Program-made: the position numbers and the translations under genes
Assembly: GCA_002479245.1 (NCBI GenBank)
Contig: DLMG01000406.1
Location: forward strand, 1-5,277
Direction of reading: 5' to 3'
DNA from: Verrucomicrobia subdivision 3 bacterium UBA7542
GTDB lineage: Bacteria; Verrucomicrobiota; Verrucomicrobiia; Limisphaerales; UBA11358
Length of the DNA stretch: 5,277 bases
In this document: piece after piece, positions 1-5,277 of the stretch
Layout: each line of letters begins with the position of its first letter
How positions within the stretch are numbered: position 1 is the stretch's first letter
Notes under the pieces: model-generated
The model's database searches: none
Told to the model about the DNA's origin: nothing
The model's input: only the letters and a program-made list of their open reading frames with translations

Positions 1-1017
1 GCACAGTTGCGGCGGCTTGCCCGGCGGCTGCGCCAGTTCGGTGCTGGAGTCGTTATTGAGAATCCGCCGCACGCGCGGCACGTTGAGTTCGCCAAAACGG
101 TACATCTCCGCCTTGCCGTCAACCTTGATTCCCGCCGCGCGGATGGCCTCCACGAGGTACGGATCGCCCTCCTCGATGACGATGCACCGTTTCACGCTTT
201 TGACAAACGCGGCGATCTTTTTCATTGGCAGCGGATGGGTGAAGCCGAGCTTGAGCACGCTCGCTTCCGGCGCGGCTTCGCGGACGTGCATGAAGGAAAT
301 GCCCGAGGTAATGATCCCCAGTTTTTTGTCGCCGGGTGTAACGCGATTGAGGGAACAGGTTTCATTCCATTCCTCGATTTCGGCGAGTTTCTGGCGCAGC
401 CGTTTGTGCGCGGGGCGGGCGTTGGCCGGAATCATCACGCGCGCACGGATATCGCGCTCGAATTTCGGTGCCTTCGGCGTTCCGCCTGGAGCGCGCGGCT
501 GCACGACGGTGTAACTGTGGCAGACGCGTGTCGTGGCGCGGAGGATCACCGGCAGCTTCCAACGTTCGGAAATTTCAAACGCGGCAAGCAGAAAATCGTA
601 GGCTTCCTGCGAATCCGACGGTTCGAGCATCGGCACGCTGGCGGCGACGGCATAATGGCGGTTGTCCTGCTCGTTCTGGCTCGAGGCCATTCCGGGATCG
701 TCCGCGGATATGACGACCAATCCCCCGCTCACGCCGGTGTAGGCCACGGTGAACAGCGGATCGGCGGCAACATTGAGACCGACATGTTTCATGGTCGCCA
801 TGGCGCGGGCGCCGGCAAAAGCCGCGCCGATGGCGACTTCAAGGGCGACCTTTTCGTTGGGCGACCACTGGCCGTATCCGCCCAGTTCGGAGAACCGTTC
901 CAGGATTTCGGTGGAGGGCGTGCCGGGGTAACCGGCGCCGAGCGCCACGCCGGCATCACGCGCGGCCAGCGCAATGGCTTCGTTGCCACTCAAGAGTTGT
1001 CGTTTGGGTGATGGCAT
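1..1017 (-). CDS. iorA: Indolepyruvate:ferredoxin oxidoreductase, alpha subunit (N-terminal 339 residues; 3' end outside window)
   Basis: The enzyme is a cytoplasmic, thiamine-diphosphate (TPP) and iron-sulfur dependent oxidoreductase that converts aryl-pyruvates (indolepyruvate, phenylpyruvate, hydroxyphenylpyruvate) to aryl-acetyl-CoA while reducing ferredoxin; it works with a beta subunit, IorB, which is not seen here. The minus-strand frame is open from the ATG at 1017 to the window edge. Family marks seen: GNEAIALAARDAGVALGAGY at residues 11-30 followed by PGTPSTEI, NEKVALE at 54-60 (E55 is the likely TPP-contacting glutamate of the pyrimidine domain), and the diagnostic ADDPGMASSQNEQDNR at 105-120. 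Residues from about 230 (LGIITSG) to 325 match the following transketolase-C-like domain. The frame stops at PPQLC, which fits the start of the CPGCPHR motif opening the TPP-binding domain; that domain and the C-terminal 4Fe-4S ferredoxin domain lie outside. Full family members are about 600 residues. No clear Shine-Dalgarno precedes the ATG, but family alignment from memory supports this start. It is divergent from the transporter genes. Confidence 0.95.
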   Translation of the reverse strand, partial: MPSPKRQLLSGNEAIALAARDAGVALGAGYPGTPSTEILERFSELGGYGQWSPNEKVALEVAIGAAFAGARAMATMKHVGLNVAADPLFTVAYTGVSGGLVVISADDPGMASSQNEQDNRHYAVAASVPMLEPSDSQEAYDFLLAAFEISERWKLPVILRATTRVCHSYTVVQPRAPGGTPKAPKFERDIRARVMIPANARPAHKRLRQKLAEIEEWNETCSLNRVTPGDKKLGIITSGISFMHVREAAPEASVLKLGFTHPLPMKKIAAFVKSVKRCIVIEEGDPYLVEAIRAAGIKVDGKAEMYRFGELNVPRVRRILNNDSSTELAQPPGKPPQLC

Positions 1018-1380
1018 GTAATTCGCAGTGGCTCAAGGTTTGGTTGAGTGCAACAAAAAGAGCCGATGATGACAAGCGCGGTTTTTACGGTGTCAGGACC
1101 GGGCCGAAGTCTGGCGCTCAAAACCTGATTTTTCCGCAATTTTGACAACCCTTTTCTGGGAATCACGAACAGGAATTTTGTGCATTAAATCACCTGCTTT
1201 CTGTAAAAATGGGCTTATCTGGGCTGGACACGCCGGAAATTGTTTCTAATTCTAATCCCAATTCCGCGAACTGGATGTCCGTAATACACCCGGCGCGTCG
1301 CCGGGATCCGGGAACAGTCGTGGAAGCGAAAAACTAAAATCAAGTATTCAATCCTGAATCAGACCTGAAAGCTGAATCTT
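1018..1380. promoter_or_regulatory. Divergent intergenic region between iorA and the porin gene
   Basis: This is a 363-base gap with no convincing gene. It is more AT-rich in its middle (about 1120-1265) than the flanking genes and must hold the promoters of two divergent units. A perfect -35 hexamer TTGACA lies at 1142-1147 on the plus strand, but no good -10 follows at 16-18 bases. A weak alternative is TTGTGC at 1178-1183 with TGTAAA at 1202-1207 (18-base spacer). No convincing minus-strand promoter was found for iorA. Other visible structure: a tandem TCTAAT pair near 1245-1256, a 7-bp hairpin at 1289-1305, a small inverted repeat ATTCA/TGAAT at 1346-1359, and three CTGAA units at 1354, 1365 and 1372 just before the porin start. 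No promoter can be fixed from sequence alone. Confidence 0.5.
1289..1305 (+). promoter_or_regulatory. Short GC-rich inverted repeat upstream of the porin gene
   Basis: CCCGGCG at 1289-1295 and CGCCGGG at 1299-1305 are perfect 7-base inverted arms around CGT. The second arm can instead take part in another small pairing, CCGG at 1301-1304 with CCGG at 1308-1311. No T-run follows, so it is not an intrinsic terminator. It lies about 75 bases before the porin ATG and could be a leader hairpin or an operator; a role is not shown. Confidence 0.3.
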
Positions 1381-2949
1381 ATGTTGAACACCAAAATGAA
1401 ACTGACGTTGGGTCTTGCCGCGCTGGCCGCGGCGACCGCCCTGGCTCAAACTCAAACCAACGCGCCTGCCGGTGCAACTTCTGCCCCGCCAGCCGAGGCG
1501 GCGGCTGCCGCACCGGTCGCGGCCACTCCGGCGCCACCGCCGCCGAGCGCCTTCGACAATTGGGCGAAGGAGGTCAAGAACCCGGTGGACTGGTTCAGTT
1601 GGGGGGGCGATTTCCGGGTGCGCAATGAGTACTTCAACAATGCGTTGAGCCTGGGTTCGGGTCCCGGCAGCGGGCCATTTGGCCCCGTGCATGAACAGGA
1701 CTATTTCCGTTTTCGTGGCCGGATTGGGGCCAGCTTTTTCCCGGCAATATATACGAGCATTACAAACGACCTGAGTTTTAACGTCCGTCTGGCCGCTGAA
1801 CCGCGGGAGTTCTTGAAAAACTCGACCATGGACACATACTTCGAAAAATCGGGCATGCAGTGGCGCTACGGGATTATTGACACCCTTAACGTGCAATGGA
1901 AGAAACCGATGGACCTGCCTGCCACCGTGACGGTTGGCCGCCAGGATATTAACCTGGGTGACAACTGGCTGTTTGGAGACGGCACGCCCGAGGACGGGTC
2001 CTTCACAGCTTTCCTCGATTCCGCCCGCGTCACCGTCGATCTGAAAGAGCAGCACACCACTATTGATGCCATTGGCATTGTCCAGTACGGGCGGCCCGAC
2101 GCCTGGCTGCCCACCATCGGCCCCTCCACCACACAGGGTGAAAACCCGAACGCGTATCTCCTGACGGACCAAAACGAAAAGGGCGCGGTTCTGTATATCG
2201 CCAACAAGAGCCTGCCGACAGCCAACCTGGACGGCTTCTTTATCTACAAACACGACTCGGCCCTCAACGACGCTCCGGCCTCGATATTCTCTGACAACGC
2301 GGACATCTACACTTTTGGCGGCCGCGTTTCGGGTTTGGTGGAGGAGCACTGGAACTATTCGGCGGAGGGGGCGTATCAGTTCGGAAGGAAACAATATCAG
2401 TATAATCTTGTGCCGGCCCCGTTGGACGAAAACTATCACGACCTCAACGCTTTTGGAGTGAAAAGCAAGATCAGCTACCTCTTCAAGGACAAAATGAACG
2501 ACCAGTTGAGTATGGTTTTTGAGTTTCTTTCCGGGGATAATCCAAAAACGGGGAACGACGAAATGTTCGACGTGCTGTGGGGCCGGTACCCGCAGTGGAG
2601 CGAGATGTACAACATTTACAGCTACGTTAACGAGACGCGCGTAGGGCAAACGGCCAATCTCATACGTTTTGGCCCGACTTGGAGTGTGGACCCGATCAAG
2701 GACATGAATTTCAGCCTAACCTATAACGCGTTGTTTGCGGATCAGGATGTGCCCACTCAAGCGACTGTGCCTAGTGATTTCACGGGGACGGGTGACTTTC
2801 GCGGCCATTACCTCCAGGCGGTCCTCAAATACAAATTCAACAAGCACCTGAGCGGCCATCTTTGGGGCGAATGCCTCTTCCCGGGCGACTTCTACGCCAG
2901 CCGGGGCATGATGGATTTCCTGCGCGCCGAAATAATGTACACGTTCTAA
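1381..2949 (+). CDS. Alginate-export-family (AlgE-like) outer-membrane beta-barrel porin
   Basis: This 522-residue protein is predicted to be a secreted outer-membrane beta-barrel channel. A signal peptide covers residues 1-22 (hydrophobic LTLGLAALAAATALA, likely cleavage after ALA at 20-22). Residues 23-56 form a low-complexity Ala/Pro/Thr-rich linker ending in APPPP. The barrel runs from about 72 to the end: alternating aromatic/polar strands such as GGDFRVRNEYF (75-85), DYFRFRGRIGASFF (107-120), TVTVGRQDINLGDNW (182-196), FTAFLDSARVTVDL (208-221), and a C-terminal strand ending RAEIMYTF, with the terminal Phe typical of BAM-inserted proteins. The GRQ...GD...W followed by F.D.ARV pattern and FDVLWGRYPQW (396-406) fit the alginate_exp family, recalled not searched. 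The family name does not prove alginate as substrate; next to a Liv-type receptor and permease, an uptake channel is more likely. The ATG at 1381 is chosen; the ATG at 1396 (M6) would also give a signal peptide, and neither has a strong Shine-Dalgarno. The next gene begins 31 bases after the stop, suggesting an operon. Confidence 0.85.
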   Translation: MLNTKMKLTLGLAALAAATALAQTQTNAPAGATSAPPAEAAAAAPVAATPAPPPPSAFDNWAKEVKNPVDWFSWGGDFRVRNEYFNNALSLGSGPGSGPFGPVHEQDYFRFRGRIGASFFPAIYTSITNDLSFNVRLAAEPREFLKNSTMDTYFEKSGMQWRYGIIDTLNVQWKKPMDLPATVTVGRQDINLGDNWLFGDGTPEDGSFTAFLDSARVTVDLKEQHTTIDAIGIVQYGRPDAWLPTIGPSTTQGENPNAYLLTDQNEKGAVLYIANKSLPTANLDGFFIYKHDSALNDAPASIFSDNADIYTFGGRVSGLVEEHWNYSAEGAYQFGRKQYQYNLVPAPLDENYHDLNAFGVKSKISYLFKDKMNDQLSMVFEFLSGDNPKTGNDEMFDVLWGRYPQWSEMYNIYSYVNETRVGQTANLIRFGPTWSVDPIKDMNFSLTYNALFADQDVPTQATVPSDFTGTGDFRGHYLQAVLKYKFNKHLSGHLWGECLFPGDFYASRGMMDFLRAEIMYTF

Positions 2950-2980
2950 CCACCATCAGGCCATTCAAAGCAAGCTGCCC

Positions 2981-4147
2981 ATGAAAAAAAATCTTCTCCT
3001 CATCGCCGGTGCCTGCGGGATTGGCCTGCTGTTGTTCGCCTCAACCGGTTCCGCGGCGGTGGACGAAACCAAACCCATCAGGATCGGCGCCATCTTCTCC
3101 GTCACCGGCCCGGCGTCCTTCCTCGGCGCGCCGGAATCCAAGACGGCCCAGATGCTGGTTGACAAGATCAATGCCTCGGGCGGCGTGCTTGGCCAGAAGC
3201 TAGAACTGATCATCAAGGACAGCGGAGGCAGCCCCGAGAAGGCCGTCTCGTTTGCCAAGCAGTTGATCGAAGAAGACAAGGTGCTGGCCATCATCGGCCC
3301 GTCCACCAGCGGCGAAACCATGCAGATCAAAAAACTCTGCGAAGAAAACCAGATGATACTCGTTTCTTGCGCCGCAGCGGATGCCATCGTCAATCCCCTG
3401 GCCAAATATGTCTTCAAGACACCGCAAAAAGACAGCCAGGCGGCGACCTGGATCTACCGCACGATGAAGGAGAAAGGCATCAGCAAGATTGCCATCCTGA
3501 CCGGCAACGACGGCTTCGGCGCCTCCGGCAAGAAACAGCTCGAGGACCTGGCCAAAACCGAAGGCATCGAAATTGTGGCCAACGAGGTCTATGACAAACA
3601 GGCGACCGACCTGACTGACATCCTGACGAAGGTCAAGGGCACACCGGGCGTCCAGGCCGTGGTGAACTGGTCCATTGTTCCCGCCCAGTCCATCGTCGCG
3701 AAGAACATGAAGCAGCTCGGCATGACCATTCCGCTTTTCCAAAGCCACGGTTTCGGCAACCGCAAATATGTCGAGCAGGCGGGCGTGGCGGCGGAAGGCA
3801 TCCTGTTCCCGGCGGGCCGGCTGCTGGTGGTGGACGAACTGCCCGACAGCAATCCGCAAAAGCAGTTGCTGGCCACCTACAAGAAGGATTACGAAGCCGC
3901 CTACAAGGAGGATGTGAGCACCTTTGGCGGGCATGCCTACGATGCGATTTTGATTGTGACCGAGGCGCTCAAGAAAGCCGGCACGACCGATCGCGATAAA
4001 GTGCGGGATGCCATTGAGAACCTTCACGGACTGGTGGGTACGGCGGGCATTTACAATTTTTCCGCCACCGATCACACGGGGTTGGACCTTAATGCGTTTG
4101 AAATGCTGACGGTCAAGGACGGCAAGTTTACGATTTATAAAAAATAA
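2981..4147 (+). CDS. livK: Branched-chain/hydrophobic amino acid ABC transporter, periplasmic substrate-binding protein (LivJ/LivK type)
   Basis: This 388-residue periplasmic receptor binds substrate and delivers it to the LivHM permease. Residues 1-26 are a signal peptide: MKKN, a hydrophobic stretch, then STGSAA with likely cleavage after A25 or A26. The mature protein opens with KPIRIGAIFSVTGPASFLGA (31-50), the standard first strand of the Leu/Ile/Val-binding (Peripla_BP_6) fold. INASGGVLGQKLELIIKDSG (63-82) and the ligand-loop IGPSTSGET (105-113), whose Ser/Thr normally bind the alpha-carboxylate, follow. The second lobe includes ISKIAILTGNDGFGASG (167-183), and GGHAYDA (316-322) near the end is also typical. 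Length is normal for the family. Specificity cannot be read reliably: relatives bind branched-chain or aromatic amino acids, aryl acids or amides. It sits 31 bases after the porin stop and 81 bases before the permease start, consistent with one operon. No strong Shine-Dalgarno is visible, but no other start gives an intact signal peptide. The symbol is given at family level; livJ or braC would be equally fair. Confidence 0.93.
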   Translation: MKKNLLLIAGACGIGLLLFASTGSAAVDETKPIRIGAIFSVTGPASFLGAPESKTAQMLVDKINASGGVLGQKLELIIKDSGGSPEKAVSFAKQLIEEDKVLAIIGPSTSGETMQIKKLCEENQMILVSCAAADAIVNPLAKYVFKTPQKDSQAATWIYRTMKEKGISKIAILTGNDGFGASGKKQLEDLAKTEGIEIVANEVYDKQATDLTDILTKVKGTPGVQAVVNWSIVPAQSIVAKNMKQLGMTIPLFQSHGFGNRKYVEQAGVAAEGILFPAGRLLVVDELPDSNPQKQLLATYKKDYEAAYKEDVSTFGGHAYDAILIVTEALKKAGTTDRDKVRDAIENLHGLVGTAGIYNFSATDHTGLDLNAFEMLTVKDGKFTIYKK

Positions 4148-4178
4148 CCGGATTGGTTCGGTGGTAGCAGGTTCCTCC

Positions 4179-4209
4179 AAGGCCCCGGCGGGAAACCGAC
4201 CGGGGCCTT
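4179..4209 (+). promoter_or_regulatory. Strong intercistronic hairpin with GAAA tetraloop
   Basis: AAGGCCCCGG (4179-4188) pairs perfectly with CCGGGGCCTT (4200-4209). Inside, CGG (4189-4191) pairs with CCG (4196-4198), leaving a single bulged A at 4199 and a GAAA tetraloop at 4192-4195, giving a 13-bp stem. The bases after the stem (CTGTCC) are not a U-run, so it is not a canonical intrinsic terminator. Stable hairpins after binding-protein genes of ABC operons are known to protect the upstream message from 3' exonucleases or cause partial termination, raising receptor over permease. That role is inferred here from position. Confidence 0.75.
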
Positions 4210-4215
4210 CTGTCC

Positions 4216-4222
4216 GGAAGGA
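4216..4222 (+). promoter_or_regulatory. Ribosome binding site of livH
   Basis: GGAAGGA ends 6 bases before the ATG at 4229 and contains the Shine-Dalgarno core AAGGA. It is the only strong ribosome binding site before a gene start in this window and fixes the livH start. GAAGG (4217-4221) is complementary to CCTTC at 4206-4210, which overlaps the right arm of the preceding hairpin. Confidence 0.75.
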
Positions 4223-4228
4223 CTGACG

Positions 4229-5122
4229 ATGGAAAACGGAAGTCTGGCATTACAGTATTTGTTGTCGGGCGTAACCAAGGGCAGCATCTATGCCGTGGTG
4301 GCCATCGGGTTCAACTTGATTTACAGCGCCACGGGGGTCCTGAATTTTGCCCAGGGCGAGTTCGTGATGCTGGGCGGGATGGTGGCGGTGACACTGGCAT
4401 ATTACGTTCCGTTGCCCGTGGCGGTGGCGGGCGCGGTGGCCATCGTGGCGCTCGTCGGATGTTTGCTCGAGATTCTGTTCTTCCGAAAGCTGCGGCGGCA
4501 TTCCGTGCTGCACCTCATCATCATCACCATCGGGCTGTCCATTGTCATGCAGGAGGCCGCCCTGCACATCTGGGACGAGAAGGTCCGTTCCCTGCCCTAC
4601 TTCACCGGCAACGAGGTGTCGTCCCTCAAATTTCTCGGTGCGGCGATTTCACCGCAGGTGTTGTGGGTCCTGGGAACGGTCGCGGTCACGGTGACCCTGC
4701 TGCACTTCTTTCTCAAATATTCCCTGCCCGGCCGCGCCATGCGCGCGTGTTCGTCGAATCCCGACGCCGCCATGCTCGCGGGCATCAACATCCAGAACAT
4801 GCGCACGCTGTCGTTCGGCCTGAGTGCCGCGCTGGGCGCGCTGGCGGGTTGCGTCATTTCGCCCATCACCATGACGCACTACGAAATGGGCGCGCCGCTG
4901 GCCATTAAAGGATTCGCCGCGGCCATTCTCGGCGGCATGGGCAGTCCGATGGGTGCGGTGGCGGGCGGGTTGATGGTCGGCATTCTGGAGGCGTTCGCCG
5001 TGAGCCGGCTGCCTGCGGCTTACAACGACGTCGCCGCGTTCGCCGTGTTGTTGCTGGTTTTGTTCATCCGGCCGCACGGCCTGTTTGGCCGGCCCGGCGG
5101 AGAAAGCGTAAGGGAATACTGA
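4229..5122 (+). CDS. livH: Branched-chain/hydrophobic amino acid ABC transporter permease, LivH type
   Basis: This 297-residue inner-membrane protein is one of the two permease subunits of a LivFGHM-type importer; it pairs with LivM and is driven by the LivG/LivF ATPases, none of which lies in the window. It is almost entirely hydrophobic, with about eight likely membrane segments (roughly 10-33, 44-60, 62-85, 93-112, 140-162, 192-214, 225-255, 266-281). Family marks seen: GFNLIYSATGVLNFAQGEF (27-45), the cytoplasmic ATPase-contact loop around GRAMRACSSNPDAAMLAGIN (168-187), ILGGMGSPMGAVAGG (233-247) and the closing IRPHGLFGRPG (280-290). Length matches the family (about 290-310). The related urea permease UrtB shares this fold, but a Liv-type receptor next door favours the amino acid family. 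The start is fixed by a strong ribosome binding site. Repeat DNA begins within about seven bases of the stop. Confidence 0.94.
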   Translation: MENGSLALQYLLSGVTKGSIYAVVAIGFNLIYSATGVLNFAQGEFVMLGGMVAVTLAYYVPLPVAVAGAVAIVALVGCLLEILFFRKLRRHSVLHLIIITIGLSIVMQEAALHIWDEKVRSLPYFTGNEVSSLKFLGAAISPQVLWVLGTVAVTVTLLHFFLKYSLPGRAMRACSSNPDAAMLAGINIQNMRTLSFGLSAALGALAGCVISPITMTHYEMGAPLAIKGFAAAILGGMGSPMGAVAGGLMVGILEAFAVSRLPAAYNDVAAFAVLLLVLFIRPHGLFGRPGGESVREY

Positions 5123-5128
5123 CTTAAA

Positions 5129-5180
5129 ATCCGAAAACCGAATGACGAAATCCGAAACAAATCCGAATGACGAAATCCGA
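5129..5180. repeat. Tandem direct repeat, 18-bp perfect copies at 25-bp period
   Basis: CCGAATGACGAAATCCGA occurs at 5138-5155 and again, without mismatch, at 5163-5180. A partial unit AATCCGAAAA (5129-5137) precedes the first copy and the spacer again carries AATCCGAA, so the array is built from ATCCGAA/ATGACGAA words. It is short, AT-richer than the flanking genes and follows the livH stop almost directly. I recall similar ATCCGAA-rich repeats in intergenic regions of Verrucomicrobiota genomes; that is memory, not a search. No coding role is apparent. Confidence 0.8.
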
Positions 5181-5190
5181 GGCGAGCTGA

Positions 5191-5277
5191 TTTGGAGTGC
5201 GGTGGCAGAGCGCAGCGGCGACACCGCTTTGGACATACCCGGGGTAATTTCAAAAGCGGCGTGGCGCTTCGCTTCCC
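5191..5277. repeat. GC-rich hairpin-forming intergenic repeat, cut by the window end
   Basis: Several inverted pairs overlap here: GCGGTG (5199-5204) with CACCGC (5222-5227); AGCGG (5214-5218) with CCGCT (5224-5228) around a 5-base loop; CCGCTTT (5224-5230) with AAAGCGG (5253-5259), which encloses the near-palindrome TACCC/GGGGTA (5236-5246); and AAGCG (5254-5258) with CGCTT (5265-5269). The pairs share arms, so they are alternative folds. No good gene covers this stretch. The wording around TTTGGAGTGCGGTGGCAGAG matches my memory of a high-copy dispersed repeat of Pedosphaera-like Verrucomicrobiota, which supports a REP/MITE-like element. The copy is incomplete because the window ends inside it. 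Confidence 0.6.

Noticed and set aside
7..1011. Long plus-strand open frame of 334 codons
   Set aside because: It is antisense to iorA, whose minus-strand translation carries clear family motifs; the plus-strand product resembles nothing I know and reflects GC-rich codon bias.
1066..1128. Twenty-codon ORF (MMTSAVF...) in the divergent region, possible leader peptide
   Set aside because: It has only a weak ribosome binding site, lies some 250 bases before the porin start, shows no run of regulatory codons and no attenuator hairpin follows it.
1142..1170. Sigma70 promoter beginning with TTGACA at 1142
   Set aside because: No reasonable -10 hexamer occurs 16-18 bases downstream, so a full promoter cannot be claimed.
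1348..2649. Minus-strand open frame of 433 codons opposite the porin gene
   Set aside because: The plus strand has a signal peptide, beta-barrel pattern and a C-terminal Phe; the antisense product shows no recognisable domain.
2981..3016. Possible lipoprotein signal with Cys12 in livK
   Set aside because: The residues before the Cys (A-G-A) do not fit the usual L-A/S-G/A lipobox and the hydrophobic core continues past it; a type I site near residue 25 fits better.
3200..4180. Minus-strand open frame of 326 codons opposite livK
   Set aside because: It is a shadow of a well-supported substrate-binding protein gene.
4179..4216. Canonical rho-independent terminator after livK
   Set aside because: The stem is strong but is followed by CTGTCCG rather than a U-run, and livH starts 20 bases later with a good ribosome binding site.
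5129..5180. CRISPR array
   Set aside because: Only two perfect copies of 18 bases with a 7-base spacer that itself repeats the same words; repeat and spacer lengths do not fit CRISPR.
4649..5236. Minus-strand open frame of 195 codons spanning the livH end and the repeats
   Set aside because: Most of it is antisense to livH, and the remainder translates the direct repeat; no recognisable protein results.

Overview
The window looks like a piece of a GC-rich Gram-negative chromosome, most likely Verrucomicrobiota of the Pedosphaera/Limisphaerales kind. An outer-membrane beta-barrel protein and periplasmic binding protein signal peptides show a two-membrane cell. The lineage call rests on the protein style and on two repeat types after the last gene (a CCGAATGACGAAATCCGA direct repeat and a GC-rich hairpin repeat) that I associate from memory with that group; it is an inference, not a search result.

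Layout: (1) 1-1017, minus strand: the N-terminal 339 codons of the indolepyruvate:ferredoxin oxidoreductase alpha subunit (iorA), cut by the window edge. (2) 1018-1380: a 363-base divergent intergenic region that should hold both promoters and the porin leader. (3) 1381-2949, plus strand: an alginate-export-family (AlgE-like) outer-membrane beta-barrel protein. (4) 2981-4147: a branched-chain/hydrophobic amino acid ABC transporter substrate-binding protein (LivJ/LivK type). (5) 4179-4209: a strong GAAA-capped hairpin in the gap before the permease gene. (6) 4229-5122: the LivH-type permease. (7) 5123-5277: non-coding, filled with a tandem direct repeat and a hairpin-rich repeat that runs off the window.

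The three plus-strand genes form a likely operon for import across both membranes: an outer-membrane channel, a periplasmic receptor and the first inner-membrane permease. The second permease (LivM) and the ATPases (LivG, LivF) are not in the window and would be expected downstream of the repeats. The divergent iorA encodes an enzyme that oxidatively decarboxylates aryl-pyruvates, the transamination products of aromatic amino acids, to aryl-acetyl-CoA. The neighbourhood therefore suggests uptake and breakdown of amino acids, perhaps aromatic ones. Each family is known; what is less ordinary is the porin/Liv/Ior combination, the intercistronic hairpin with a possible alternative fold over the livH ribosome binding site, and the repeat placed directly after livH. 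I found no evidence of a wholly new system.
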